A stretch of 41,880 bases of DNA from Desulfopila aestuarii DSM 18488 (GCA_945863875.1 CAMBBS010000038.1:1-41880); one strand, 5' to 3'; counted from the first letter of the stretch, positions 25,517 through 35,379 are shown. Made by a program: numbers and translations. Notes: generated from the letters alone by a model not told the origin.

Positions 25517-27967
25517 ATGCACAAACGAATTACGCAATTGAACGCTGTACGGCAATTCCCTTTAAGATGCGGCAAAAATTACACCCTGTTTCTTCATCTT
25601 GTCCTGATTGTCGTATTTCTCTCCCTGACTACCGGTACATTCGCTGCACAAAAAAAAGCCGGAGAGAAGCCTGATCCGGTGATGGTCGGCGCCAAGGCCC
25701 TTATTGAACGTTCGCACAAAACCCTTAAATCCTCCAAGGAAATTCCCCCGCTGGATTTAAGAAAATTCCGCGAACAGCTTGCCGAGCTCCGTAACACATC
25801 GAAAGCTATTGTTGACAAGGGCAGCGTCGAAGGGCGTACCATCCGGGCCCAACTTGATGGTCTTGGACCGCCGCCAGGGGAGGGAACAACCGAATCCGAG
25901 GAAATAGCCAGCCGCCGGGCAGAGCTTATGGCGATGCTGGACAAGGCAGAAGAACCCATTCGTCTGGCAAATGAAATTTTTCAGCAATCGGAAGTACTTA
26001 TCCGTGAATTCGACAAGCGGATCCGCGACCAGCAGACCCTGGTTCTGCTCCACCGATTCCCAACGCCCCTGTTGCCGATGGCGTGGCTCACCGCGGCAGA
26101 GGAACTCACCGTATATACGGGACATATTCTGCAACAGATCAAAACCTCCATGAAGGAACAGGGGGAGCTCGACCGCCTAAAAGGAAATATCCCGACAATG
26201 GTGGTCCTGGTCATATTTGGTCTGGCTGTTCTCCTGGTCGGCCAACCGCTGATCATGCGTCGCCTGGAGAGCGCCTCCGCCACCGGCCGCACCAGGTGGC
26301 ATCGCTGGTCGCTGGTCGCCCTGAAAAACCTCTCTCGACTGGCATTGCCGGCCATTGGTGCAACGGCACTGCTGCTGATTGTCAAGCTGGTCCAACTCAA
26401 CCCTCCCACAATAGTAGCCATAACCAAAGCTTTACCGTTCATGGCTGCCTTCGTTGTCATCGCCTACTGGTTGGGGCATACCATATTTTCACCGACAAAC
26501 CGTGAAGAGCGCCTTCTCTCTCTCACCGACGACCGTGCCCGGAACGGGTTTCGGCTATGCCTCGGCCTCGGTGTGGTGCTTGCCCTCGAAATGCTGGTCG
26601 AGGTAACAGTGCGGAACTACCTCTTCGCGGAAGCCACCATTTCGGTCCTGGCGACCCCTCTCATCCTCTTTTCCTGCCTGCTGCTCTGGCAGATGGGACG
26701 ACTTCTTCTCGCAGGTGACAAGGAAACCGACCGTCTTGCCCAGCCAGGGGGCGAGGACGAAAAACAGACCCTGGATTCCGGGTTTTTATATATGCTCTCA
26801 CGGGTGATGCAGGGGGCGGCACTCGTTGTCCCACTCTTCGTGCTGCTTGGCTTCATCAAGCTTTCTCAAGAGGCGGTCAACTCGATCGTTCTGACCGTCA
26901 TGCTGGTTGGCCTCGCCCTGCTGCTGTACAACGTCGTGGTGAACATCCTCCAGGCGATCCTGGTCACCGGCCAAATAGAAGAGCAAAAGCCCCTTTCCCT
27001 GCTGCCGGTCTGTGTTATTTGCCTGCTCGTCATCACATTCGCGCCACTTATGGCCGTAGCCTGGGGTGCGAGTATCGCTGATTTGCGAGAGATCTGGCGA
27101 CTGCTCACCGACGGGGTGCAACTTGGAGAAATACGCCTTTCCCTCGATATGGTTGTGACCCTGGTGCTGGTCTTCACCATTGGCGTGTTCCTCACCCGAT
27201 GGCTGCAGCGACTGCTCAGGATTTCGGTTTTACCGCGGACCAAGCTCGACAGGGGGGCCCAAACCGCTCTAATCACCGGTATCGGCTATCTTGGCCTGAC
27301 CATCACCGCCCTGATTGCCGTCTCCTCGGCAGGGTTAAACCTCTCTAACCTAGCGGTGGTTGCCGGCGCCCTGTCATTGGGTATTGGTTTTGGCCTGCAG
27401 ACCATCGTCTCGAACTTTGTCTCCGGTATCATCCTGCTGGTCGAACGTCCCATCAAGGAGGGTGACTGGATCGAAGTTTCCGGTTACTCCGGCGTTGTCC
27501 GCAAGATTTCGGTACGCTCAACCCGCATCGAGACCTTTGACCGGCACGATGTCGTCCTGCCCAACTCCGACCTGATCAGCGGTACCGTCAAGAATATGAC
27601 CTTGTCGAGCATGACCGGGCGGCTGATCATTCCGGTCGGCGTCGCCTACGGCAGCGATCTCGAAAAAACCCGGGAGATTCTCCTTGAAGCGGCCAGAACA
27701 CACAGGGCAGTCTACACCCAGCCGCCGCCGACGGTTCTCTTTATTAACCTTGGTGAGAGCTCCCTTGATTTGGAATTGCGCTGCTTCCTGCGCGATATCG
27801 GTGAAATTCTCAATGTCAAATCCGATCTGCTTTTTACCATTTACGCCGCGCTCAGCCGAGAAGGGGTAGAAATCCCCTTTCCCCAGCGTGACATTCATCT
27901 TTCCGAGATCGACCGACTGATCACCGCTATCGAAGGGCGCCGGAAAACTGTCCAGGAAGAGGCTTGA
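25517..27967 (+). CDS. Large MscS-family mechanosensitive channel
   Basis: The protein has about 816 residues. A signal peptide or first membrane helix lies at about 25-45. A periplasmic helical region follows to about residue 220. Then come about ten hydrophobic helices, ending with the MscS pore helix and beta domain: VVAGALSLGIGFGLQTIVSNFVSGIILLVERP, then EGDWIEVSGYSGVVRKI, and VVLPNSDLISGTVKNMTL. The size and extra helices fit the MscK/KefA-like or YbdG/YjeP-type group; ion selectivity cannot be told. The stretch before the pore is typical of osmotic-shock channels. A TTG at 25502 opens the frame 15 bases earlier; neither start has a strong Shine-Dalgarno. It lies 26 bases after pqiC and may share its transcript. 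Confidence 0.88.
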   Translation: MHKRITQLNAVRQFPLRCGKNYTLFLHLVLIVVFLSLTTGTFAAQKKAGEKPDPVMVGAKALIERSHKTLKSSKEIPPLDLRKFREQLAELRNTSKAIVDKGSVEGRTIRAQLDGLGPPPGEGTTESEEIASRRAELMAMLDKAEEPIRLANEIFQQSEVLIREFDKRIRDQQTLVLLHRFPTPLLPMAWLTAAEELTVYTGHILQQIKTSMKEQGELDRLKGNIPTMVVLVIFGLAVLLVGQPLIMRRLESASATGRTRWHRWSLVALKNLSRLALPAIGATALLLIVKLVQLNPPTIVAITKALPFMAAFVVIAYWLGHTIFSPTNREERLLSLTDDRARNGFRLCLGLGVVLALEMLVEVTVRNYLFAEATISVLATPLILFSCLLLWQMGRLLLAGDKETDRLAQPGGEDEKQTLDSGFLYMLSRVMQGAALVVPLFVLLGFIKLSQEAVNSIVLTVMLVGLALLLYNVVVNILQAILVTGQIEEQKPLSLLPVCVICLLVITFAPLMAVAWGASIADLREIWRLLTDGVQLGEIRLSLDMVVTLVLVFTIGVFLTRWLQRLLRISVLPRTKLDRGAQTALITGIGYLGLTITALIAVSSAGLNLSNLAVVAGALSLGIGFGLQTIVSNFVSGIILLVERPIKEGDWIEVSGYSGVVRKISVRSTRIETFDRHDVVLPNSDLISGTVKNMTLSSMTGRLIIPVGVAYGSDLEKTREILLEAARTHRAVYTQPPPTVLFINLGESSLDLELRCFLRDIGEILNVKSDLLFTIYAALSREGVEIPFPQRDIHLSEIDRLITAIEGRRKTVQEEA

Positions 27968-28090
27968 GTCGGCTGACCATATTATTATATAAATAATTTG
28001 ATTTTTGTTGCTGCGCTCACATAAAATGAGTGCACAGAGTTTCCACCGTCGCTGTAATTATGTTTTAAGATTGTAACATATGGAGAATCA

Positions 28091-30097
28091 ATGAAAAAAA
28101 TCAACTTCAGCTCAATAACATTCAGACTTGTTTTGGGCGGATGTATTGCAGTGTTGATACCACTGCTGATCGTAGGTGCGGTATCTGTTTTTAAATCGAC
28201 AACGGCTCTGTCGGAAATGTCCAGGAAAAATGCTCAGGAATACGCGGAAAACCTCGTGCAGACAGTTGAGAGCACCATCGGTCTGCAGACGGTGACGGCC
28301 AGTGCCTTTGCCACTGACACAAATGTAATAGATGTCCTGGCAAAGGTGAAAGAGCTTGGTGTTGAAGGGGCAGCTGGAGATTTAGCCCTGCTCCGGCAGG
28401 ATATGAAGCAGAAATTTACGGTGTTCGACGAGAATTATCTGGGCATTTTTGTAACGGACGAAAAAGGCTTACTGGTAACTGGTGAGCTTGCTGACGGCAA
28501 GGAATACAAGGGGTCCGATATTGCGGGTCGGGACTATTTTCAAGAAGCAAAAAAGACGAACACAACCGTAGTGGGTGAAATTGTACTATCGAAGGCCGCC
28601 GGGATATTGATCTATGTTGTCTGTGCTCCCGTCAAATCAGTTGGTGGGGATTTTCTTGGAGTTTTCGGATTGTCGGTGAAAGCTGAACTGATCATTGATA
28701 TCGTATCGGGTTCCAAGATGGGAGAGACCGGCTACGCGTTCATGATCGATAAAAATGGCATTATCAATTCTCACCCTAACGAAAAGTTCATCCTCGAACT
28801 CGACCTGAAGACCCTGAACGGCATGGAAAACATCACAGCTGAAATGCTTTCCGCTAAAAAAGGAGTGCAGAATTATATTTTCAAAGGAGTTGATAAAATT
28901 GCCGGCTATGCGCCAGTACCGATTAAAAACTGGAGCATTGCTTTAACACAGGACCGAGAAGAATTCCTGCAGGCGCCAAATGCTATCCGCAACAGTCTAA
29001 TCCTCATTGTGATAACTGCCCAGCTTGTCATAGGATTTTTAATATATTTTTCCTCGAAAAGCATTACCCGTCCAATTAATGCCGCGGTAGCAGGGCTCAA
29101 AGACATTGCTGAGGGTGAAGGCGATCTCACCATGAGACTTGAGGTGCGGTCAAAGGATGAAGTTGGTGAAATGGCCAAGTGGTTTAATCTTTTTATTGAA
29201 AAACTGCAGGTCATTATCAAACAAATATCGGACAACTCCCTACAGGTGAGTGAGAGTTCAACAAAGTTGTCGAATATTTCAATAGCACTGCTCACCGGTG
29301 CCGAGGATACTTCGCAGCGTTCCACTAATGTTGCGACAGCCTCTGAGGAAATGAGTACAAATATTAATAACGTCGCTGCGGCAATGGAGCAGTCGGCGAC
29401 CAATTTGTCGATGGTCGCGGCAGCGTCCGAAGAGATGAGTGCGACCATCAGGGAAATTGCCGAAAATGCGGAAAAAGCACGTGGGGTTGCCAGTGAAGCA
29501 GTTGGCCAGTCGCAAAGTGCCCATGAAAAAATGAACGAACTTGGCATTGCGGCCAACAAAATAGGCAAGGTCGCTGAAACCATCACCGAAATATCAGAGC
29601 AGACCAATCTCCTCGCCTTAAATGCAACTATTGAGGCAGCCCGGGCTGGAGAAGCAGGGAAAGGCTTTGCGGTTGTCGCCAATGAAATCAAGGAACTGGC
29701 AAAGCAAACCGCGATCGCTACTCTGGATATCAAGGCAGTTATTACCGAGGTGCTGAGCACCACCAAGTCGGCGGAAACAGAGATCGGCCAGATAAGCGGC
29801 GTCATGAGGGGCGTCAATGACATCGTCTCAACCATTGCAACAGCAGTAGAAGAGCAGGCTGTGACAACCCAGGAGATTGCCAATAACATCGCCCAGGCCA
29901 GTCAGGGTATTCAGGAAGTAAATGAAAATGTCAGCCAAAGCTCTGTCGTTTCAGCAAGTATTACCCAGGATATCGCCGAAGTCTCCGAAGCCTCGCGCAA
30001 GATATCAGCAAGTAGTAATGAGGTGAAATTCAACGCGCAGGATCTTTTTAATCGTGCAGAAGAACTCAATGCTATAGTCACCAAATTTAAGGTGTGA
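28091..30097 (+). CDS. Methyl-accepting chemotaxis protein with a Cache-type sensor
   Basis: The 668-residue receptor has a first membrane helix at about 10-32, a periplasmic Cache (dCache_1) domain at about 35-300 (including GRDYFQEAKKTNTTVVGEIV and GYAFMIDKNGIINSHPN), a second helix at about 300-322, a HAMP domain (ITRPINAAVAGLKDIAEGEGDLT), and a cytoplasmic signalling bundle. The tip EQTNLLALNATIEAARAGEAGKGFAVVANEIKELA is complete. The C-terminus has no NWETF-like pentapeptide. The ligand is unknown. The start follows GGAG by 6 bases. It ends just before a strong terminator. Confidence 0.92.
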   Translation: MKKINFSSITFRLVLGGCIAVLIPLLIVGAVSVFKSTTALSEMSRKNAQEYAENLVQTVESTIGLQTVTASAFATDTNVIDVLAKVKELGVEGAAGDLALLRQDMKQKFTVFDENYLGIFVTDEKGLLVTGELADGKEYKGSDIAGRDYFQEAKKTNTTVVGEIVLSKAAGILIYVVCAPVKSVGGDFLGVFGLSVKAELIIDIVSGSKMGETGYAFMIDKNGIINSHPNEKFILELDLKTLNGMENITAEMLSAKKGVQNYIFKGVDKIAGYAPVPIKNWSIALTQDREEFLQAPNAIRNSLILIVITAQLVIGFLIYFSSKSITRPINAAVAGLKDIAEGEGDLTMRLEVRSKDEVGEMAKWFNLFIEKLQVIIKQISDNSLQVSESSTKLSNISIALLTGAEDTSQRSTNVATASEEMSTNINNVAAAMEQSATNLSMVAAASEEMSATIREIAENAEKARGVASEAVGQSQSAHEKMNELGIAANKIGKVAETITEISEQTNLLALNATIEAARAGEAGKGFAVVANEIKELAKQTAIATLDIKAVITEVLSTTKSAETEIGQISGVMRGVNDIVSTIATAVEEQAVTTQEIANNIAQASQGIQEVNENVSQSSVVSASITQDIAEVSEASRKISASSNEVKFNAQDLFNRAEELNAIVTKFKV

Positions 30098-30115
30098 TAT
30101 CGGCAAATGTTCACC

Positions 30116-30165
30116 GGCATAGCCAGCCGCCTTGTCCTCCACGGGACAAGGCGGCTGGCTATGCC
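30116..30165. terminator. Shared terminator between convergent chemoreceptor and EamA genes
   Basis: The arms 30116-30137 and 30144-30165 are perfectly complementary over 22 bp with a 6-base loop (TCCACG). The stem is GC-rich (AGCCAGCCGCCTTGTCC). It begins 19 bases after the chemoreceptor stop and includes the stop codon of the EamA gene. No T-run follows on either side, so termination efficiency is uncertain. Confidence 0.7.
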
Positions 30166-31055
30166 ATGAAAATACACGCCATGCCGGTCACCGCGAGAAA
30201 TGCCCCGATCCAGGCACCGGGTGCGGGTCTTTCCTTGGTCGCAATCCAGAGGATAGGCAGGATGAGGACAGGAGAAGTAGCGGACAGCGTCGATACCAAG
30301 CCCGCCGGGCCATGGGCCAGGGCAAAAAGAAGCAAGGTCATGCCAAGGGCCATACCCAGCATGCCGCTCAGGCCGGTCTGCACCATGAGTCGCCGGGTCA
30401 TCGGAGTCACCGGCTGATTGCCACGGGTCGGCTGCATTAAAAAGAGAAGATTTAAGGCCAGCGCCGCCGTGCCAACCCGCAGAGCCGATGCGGCTACGGC
30501 GTCGACCCCGGAAGCCATGATGGGGCGGGCAATAAGAACGGCAACCGCCTGGCAGAATGCCGCCAGAAAACCCAGAACGATCCCGGAGCTAAGAGAGCCC
30601 TGAACCTGTTCAAAAGTGTGCGTCGACAAGGACCTCCTGCCGCAGAAAACGGCCATCATGACACCAACCATGATAAGAAAGCAACCAACGGCTGTGGCCA
30701 AAGGCAGTGATTCCCCAAGGAAAAAATAGCCCACTATTACCGTCATTGGTGCATTCGTGGTGAATAGAATGCCCGTTCGACGTGGACCAAGACGTTTGAG
30801 GGTGGCATAGAGAAGGGTATCCCCAAGGAAAACACCAATCATTGCTGACAGGATGAGGATCAATGCCGAATGCAGCCCAAGAGTCTGCCAGCTTCCGGTA
30901 ACAAGGACTATACTAATAAGAACAAAAGAAACAATGCTCAGGCGTATGCGATTAAATCTGACCGCCCCAAGGGCGCGTGCCGGAGTAGTGGATAACAGCC
31001 CGCCAAAAGACCAACACAGGGCTGCCGCCAGAGCGGAGCATTCGGCGATATACAT
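30159..31055 (-). CDS. EamA/DMT-family permease
   Basis: The protein has about 298 residues and ten hydrophobic helices in two repeated halves, as in EamA exporters. It includes GVFLGDTLLYATLKRLGPRRTGILFTTNAPMTVIVGYFFLGE in the first half, matched by GMALGMTLLLFALAHGPAGLVSTLSATSPVLILP in the second. The frame opens to 31166, but the ATG at 31055 has GGGGAG 8 bases upstream. The substrate is unknown. It is convergent with the chemoreceptor gene. Confidence 0.88.
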   Translation of the reverse strand: MYIAECSALAAALCWSFGGLLSTTPARALGAVRFNRIRLSIVSFVLISIVLVTGSWQTLGLHSALILILSAMIGVFLGDTLLYATLKRLGPRRTGILFTTNAPMTVIVGYFFLGESLPLATAVGCFLIMVGVMMAVFCGRRSLSTHTFEQVQGSLSSGIVLGFLAAFCQAVAVLIARPIMASGVDAVAASALRVGTAALALNLLFLMQPTRGNQPVTPMTRRLMVQTGLSGMLGMALGMTLLLFALAHGPAGLVSTLSATSPVLILPILWIATKERPAPGAWIGAFLAVTGMACIFMA

Positions 31056-31265
31056 GGAATTTTCTCCCCCCGTCGGGGGTGGCTCCCTCCGGATTATCCG
31101 GAAATGGTGGATACTGCTGCAAGAATGACTTGAGAAGGCGCTTTGCCGACTGTCTGTCTGGTTCAACCCCCATGCACGCTGCTCGGATACGGGCTGTATA
31201 AAAAATCCCGATTAACATGTCAAGTGAAGAAGCAATAACTACACTGTTCAAAAAGGAACAAGATC

Positions 31266-31843
31266 ATGACGGATACAAAAATAGGTTTAATACGCAAAGG
31301 TAAAATCCCGGTAGATCGCCGGGTGCCGCTTACCCCGGCCCAAGCGAAAAGAGTAATGCATCGGTTTCCCGGTGTCGAGGTAGTAGCCGAAAGAAGCGAC
31401 ATCAGGTGTTATCCTGACGAGGAATATGGGCGCGAAGGAATCAGGCTGGTCGACTCGCTGGAGGATTGTGACATCATCCTCGGCGTCAAGGAGGTTCCCC
31501 TCGACGTGCTGCTCCCGGAGAAAACATATTTTTTCTTTAGCCATACTATCAAAAAACAGCCGTACAACAGGAAATTACTGCAAGAAATCCTGCACATGCA
31601 CAAGAACATAACGCTCATCCGGAAATGATCAAAGAGGTACTTGATGTTATTATTGATCTGGCCGGCTCCGGCATGACCATGCTCTGCGTCACCCACGAAA
31701 TGGGTTTTGCCAGGACGGTTGCCGATCGTGTGGTTTTCATGGATGAGGGTGAGATTGTCGAAGAGAATGATCCGGAGACATTTTTCAATCACCCAAAATA
31801 CGACAGAACCGCCCTGTTTCTCAGCCAGATCATCAATCATTGA
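31266..31843 (+). pseudogene. Chimeric remnant: alanine-dehydrogenase-like 5' end joined to GlnQ-like 3' end
   Basis: From 31266 the frame reads an AlaDh/PNT N-terminal domain (IGLIRKGKIPVDRRVPLTP; ILGVKEVPLDVLLPEKTYFFFSHTIKKQPYNRKLLQ) and stops at 31628, soon after KNITLIRK. From about 31619 another frame reads PEMIKEVLDV, then SGMTMLCVTHEMGFARTVADRV and FMDEGEIVEEN, the C-terminal third of a polar amino-acid ABC transporter ATPase, ending at 31843. The AlaDH-like part lacks its catalytic second half and NAD site; the ATPase part lacks Walker A and Walker B. The join sits at about 31615-31622, in CTCATCCGGAAATGATC, so a deletion appears to have fused two unrelated genes. Confidence 0.8.
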
Positions 31844-31913
31844 TGGCGTCGTCGTAAAAACTCCTCATCTACGTCGCTGCTGCACCCCGAAAGAACTAAC
31901 CATGAGACAAGGC

Positions 31914-31953
31914 AAAAAAATGCCCTGAAAAATGATCATCATTTTTCAGGGCA
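31914..31953 (-). terminator. Intrinsic terminator of nrfHA
   Basis: A 15-bp perfect stem (31921-31935 with 31939-31953) and a 3-base loop, followed on the minus strand by seven T (31914-31920). It starts 30 bases after the nrfA stop and is a canonical Rho-independent terminator. Confidence 0.85.
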
Positions 31954-31982
31954 CGCTGTGCTACCAGGATGGAAAAACTCGT

Positions 31983-33491
31983 TTACTTGGCATACGAGCT
32001 CTTGTCGCTCATCCCTTTTCTGGATTCAAGGTTCAATCGACCTTCCTGCACCGCCGTTTGATTCCACTCCTCCAGCAGGGTCTTCTTAAATTCCAGCTTT
32101 TCATCGACCAGTTGCGGCAAATTAACGCCGGCGATTTCCTGGGCCTTCTCTTTCGTTGAGAAATCGGGCGCAACATAGTCAAAGACATTGTGCTTGCCTA
32201 AAATCGTAACCAGCTTGAGTCGTGCCTGCTGCGCCTTTTCGTTGGCAACGCTTAAGAGCCTAAGGGTCTCTTCTGGGGCATGATAAAAGGAGCCATGACT
32301 GGCAATGGAGTAGTCGAGCAGCCATTGGCCGGAGCGTATAAACTCAAGCACCTCTGCCATTTCAGCTTCCGTGGCACCTGCCTCCCATGCCTTGCCAGCC
32401 TCGAGGTGGGCTTTTGCGGTGTTGTCCAGGGCAATTTTCAACAACTGCTCTTTCCTGTCATATTTACGTTTAACTACAGACCGGAACTCTTCTTCACTTT
32501 CCCGGTGACAGGTCAGACACGTCGTGGCGATATTGTCGAGCGGGCTGGTGATATGGTGATCAGAAAATTTCACCGCACCTTCCTGTTTATAAGGCATATG
32601 ACAATCGGCACAGGATACACCGCGCTGGGCATGAATACCTGTTTTATACAATTCATAGCCCGGGTGCTGAGCTTTTAACATCGGCGTCTTGCTGATTGAA
32701 TGGGTCCAGTCGCTAAAGCCATAACCATTATAATACGTTTCCATGGCTTCGCCGTTGAGACCTTCTGCCCATGGCAAGGTAACAACCTTGGCCAGCTGCT
32801 CCTTCCCTTCAGCGTCTTTGTATTTGGTGTCTTTAAAATAGTACTCGACATGGCATTGGGCGCAGACGAGAGAACGCATATCCTGATGGGTTATTTCGTC
32901 GAGATTCGTGCCGCTGGCCTCCAGCGCACGGAGCAAATACGGCCGGGAAATTTTCAGATTTGCCGTTTTGCTGTCATGGCAATCGGCACAGCCGATAGGA
33001 TTGACAATCTGATCCCCGATCCTAGCCCATTTGCCGGTAAAATATTCATTTTCCCCCTCTTCTTCCATAACTCTCGGCACATCGGGTGATTTACACGTCC
33101 AACAGGCGGTGGGCATAGGGCCGGTGGCAGGTCCGGTCGGGCCACCAGTGCGCAGCGTGTTGATATTACTCTGCAGCGCGTAAAAATGACCCCGTGGCGC
33201 ATTGTAATCTTTGGAAAAACCATAGCCGGCCCAGAGAATGACCAGCTGCGGGTTTTTCTGGAGCATATCATCTATCTTGTCATTCTGCCGGGTCTGTTTC
33301 CAGGAGTCATACTGTCGAGGAAAATATCTTGCCCACTCTTCATTTTTGCTCTCGAAACCTTCCGCCTTCACCACCGGACTGGTGTTGATACTTTCTCTTT
33401 CCGCCTGCTTACCACTGATCGAATTGGCCATAAATGCCATTGCCGCAATCGCTACCAAAGAACTGCCAAGTAATACTGTATATTTATTCAC
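31983..33491 (-). CDS. nrfA: Cytochrome c nitrite reductase, catalytic pentahaem subunit NrfA
   Basis: The 502-residue protein has an N-terminal hydrophobic segment that should export it to the periplasm. It carries five haem sites: the active-site CWTCK (residues 130-134, haem with lysine ligand) and four CxxCH sites (CADCH, CAQCH, CADCH, CLTCH). It reduces nitrite to ammonium with six electrons. A GTG at 33503 opens the frame, but the GTG at 33491 is preferred since GGAGGAG lies just before it; the upstream codons would themselves be that Shine-Dalgarno. It follows nrfH by 15 bases. The conserved helical C-terminal part (HGSFYHAPEETLRLL) is present, so it looks complete. Confidence 0.95.
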   Translation of the reverse strand: MNKYTVLLGSSLVAIAAMAFMANSISGKQAERESINTSPVVKAEGFESKNEEWARYFPRQYDSWKQTRQNDKIDDMLQKNPQLVILWAGYGFSKDYNAPRGHFYALQSNINTLRTGGPTGPATGPMPTACWTCKSPDVPRVMEEEGENEYFTGKWARIGDQIVNPIGCADCHDSKTANLKISRPYLLRALEASGTNLDEITHQDMRSLVCAQCHVEYYFKDTKYKDAEGKEQLAKVVTLPWAEGLNGEAMETYYNGYGFSDWTHSISKTPMLKAQHPGYELYKTGIHAQRGVSCADCHMPYKQEGAVKFSDHHITSPLDNIATTCLTCHRESEEEFRSVVKRKYDRKEQLLKIALDNTAKAHLEAGKAWEAGATEAEMAEVLEFIRSGQWLLDYSIASHGSFYHAPEETLRLLSVANEKAQQARLKLVTILGKHNVFDYVAPDFSTKEKAQEIAGVNLPQLVDEKLEFKKTLLEEWNQTAVQEGRLNLESRKGMSDKSSYAK

Positions 33492-33506
33492 TCTCTCCTC
33501 CACTGA

Positions 33507-34034
33507 TTATAGTTCTCTCACACCAAGATTATTAGGAGTTGATGCTAAACCTCTTGCTTTTCCATGGGGCACATCTCTATGACATTCCCAGCATTTTCTA
33601 TCGACTAACGGCGTACCGCTGAAATCATGATACCCGTCTCTGTTGGCAATAATTGTCTCGGTCAGCCGAGCATGACAGGAGATACAGTTGGCCTGGACCC
33701 GATTGGCTGCGTCTTCACTTATTTCTATACGGTGGGCAAAAGTGTTCAGGGTAAAAGCGACGGAATGATTCCAGCCATCCCGGGCTTTCGCCTTATACTT
33801 GTTGACTATCGAATCCGTCGGCAAATGGCACTCGACACACGTTGCCCGTTGGGCATGTGAACTGTGCTGCCATGTTGCATACTGGGTATGCATGACATGG
33901 CAATTGATGCATGCTTTAGGATCTGTCGAAAGATAGGACAAGCCTTTTGATGCATAAACCAAATAGGCAAACATGACCATCGCCACGGAGAATGTAAAAA
34001 GAGAACAAAATATCAGAAGCTTACTCGTCTTCAT
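33507..34034 (-). CDS. nrfH: NrfH, tetrahaem quinol-oxidising membrane subunit
   Basis: The 175-residue protein has one N-terminal membrane helix (residues about 6-28) and four CxxCH haem sites (CINCH, CVECH, CISCH, CWECH), the NapC/NirT-type layout. It takes electrons from menaquinol and passes them to NrfA. The ATG at 34034 has AGGA 9 bases upstream; a GTG at 34073 opens the same frame but is poorly supported. It is the first gene of the nrfHA operon and reads away from the dimethylargininase gene. Confidence 0.93.
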   Translation of the reverse strand: MKTSKLLIFCSLFTFSVAMVMFAYLVYASKGLSYLSTDPKACINCHVMHTQYATWQHSSHAQRATCVECHLPTDSIVNKYKAKARDGWNHSVAFTLNTFAHRIEISEDAANRVQANCISCHARLTETIIANRDGYHDFSGTPLVDRKCWECHRDVPHGKARGLASTPNNLGVREL

Positions 34035-34475
34035 AGGTAAAATCCTGGTAATATGAATTTTCAACGGGCACAATTCCTTTTCTTAGGTCTGGCGCACATG
34101 CCATTACTCGTTTTCTTCTTTCGGCGCATTGGTGAAGCCGTATTCGGTATTTCAATTTCCCTAAATTTATACTTAATTATAACTTAATTTACTACGAAAA
34201 AAAAAGTGCTTGTGTCTTTATTGACGCAGTATCGGCTATTTAAGAAAAACAGCAGACTGTCTCCAGGATTTTCCAGCTGAACACAAATGCCAGGACATCC
34301 GCTTGCGCCCCTGGGCGGAATTCAAAAATTTCACGCGTTTTTCATCCGGCCACTTTTATTTTGATTGCGTTGTGACCCATAGTTACTAAAATCATTCTGC
34401 TTTACGGGGCTATGCAGCTATGTATCAGGAATAAAAGTTCAATAACCGAAGTTATACAATTACCGTGAGGGAAAA
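34035..34475. other. Divergent non-coding gap between nrfH and the dimethylargininase gene
   Basis: This 441-base region should contain both promoters. A direct repeat ACTTAATT occurs at 34171-34178 and 34182-34189 within a very AT-rich stretch. I found no FNR-type dyad of the TTGAT-N4-ATCAA form and no ORF. Confidence 0.45.
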
Positions 34476-35276
34476 ATGCCGAGTTCCACTCCGTGCTATC
34501 ATTTCAATTCCGCCATCGTCAGAAAACCTTCTCTATCCGTCGTCAACGGTCTGCGCACAGAAGACCAGGGCGATCCGGACTATGACGGAGTAAAAGCAGA
34601 ACATGAAGCGTATGTCGCCGTCTTTGAATCAGTCGGCATAAAGGTCACAGTGCTGCCAGAGCTCGAAGCTTTTCCTGATTCGATCTTCGTTGAAGATCCC
34701 GCCCTGGTTTTCACTGAAGCGGCTATACTCTTAAGACCAAGCGCACCGTCGCGTCGGGGTGAAACAGAGGAAATCGCACCAGTCCTCCACGATCTCTTCG
34801 ACAAGGTGCTGCAATTGCCGCAACCCGGCCATGTGGAAGGAGGGGACATCCTCCTGACGCAGGAATCGGTGCTGATAGGTCTCTCCGCCCGGACCAATAG
34901 AACTGGTGCGGACGCCCTCATCGAATGCCTGAAAACCTTCGGCTATACCAGCGAGATAGTCAATACCCCGAAGGGCATACTGCATTTAAAAACCGAATGC
35001 TCGCTCCTTGACGAAACGACCATTCTTGTTACGCGCCGGATGGAACAATCGGGAATTTTTGACGGATTCCGCAAGATAGTCTTGCCGGAGGGCGAAGAAC
35101 CTGCGGCAAATGCCATCCGCATCAACAAATCGCTTTTGGTCAGTACCAATTATCCGCGAACAATCGAGCTTCTCGATCACAACGGCTATTCAGTCGTGCC
35201 TGTCAAGACAACAGAGATTCAAAAAATTGATGCGGGATTGTCCTGCATGTCCCTGCGCTGGTTTGCTGTCGAATAA
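34476..35276 (+). CDS. Dimethylargininase (DDAH)-like amidinotransferase-superfamily enzyme
   Basis: The 266-residue protein matches the DDAH group. It has FPDSIFVEDPALVF (Asp68 and Glu73 region), GHVEGGDIL near 118, His170 in LHLKTECSLLD, and nucleophile Cys257 in GLSCMSLRW. These are the expected catalytic residues of a guanidine-modifying enzyme that would convert methylated arginine to citrulline and methylamines. A citrulline- or arginine-related role is also possible in bacteria. RBS: GTGAGGG 6 bases upstream. It stands alone, divergent from nrfHA. The downstream region is an inverted-repeat element. Confidence 0.9.
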   Translation: MPSSTPCYHFNSAIVRKPSLSVVNGLRTEDQGDPDYDGVKAEHEAYVAVFESVGIKVTVLPELEAFPDSIFVEDPALVFTEAAILLRPSAPSRRGETEEIAPVLHDLFDKVLQLPQPGHVEGGDILLTQESVLIGLSARTNRTGADALIECLKTFGYTSEIVNTPKGILHLKTECSLLDETTILVTRRMEQSGIFDGFRKIVLPEGEEPAANAIRINKSLLVSTNYPRTIELLDHNGYSVVPVKTTEIQKIDAGLSCMSLRWFAVE

Positions 35277-35379
35277 ATATCACGATGCAGACATCTTTTC
35301 CCAAAACCCGCTTTGTTCTAATCGATATTACCCGACGTTATGCGATATCCCAGGTGTTTTACGGCCATTTCACAGAAGA

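Noticed and set aside
28906-29889. Long minus-strand ORF of 327 codons
   Set aside because: It is the antisense of the chemoreceptor signalling domain, where Ala/Glu/Thr codons give an open Ser/Ala-rich frame. The plus-strand gene is certain.
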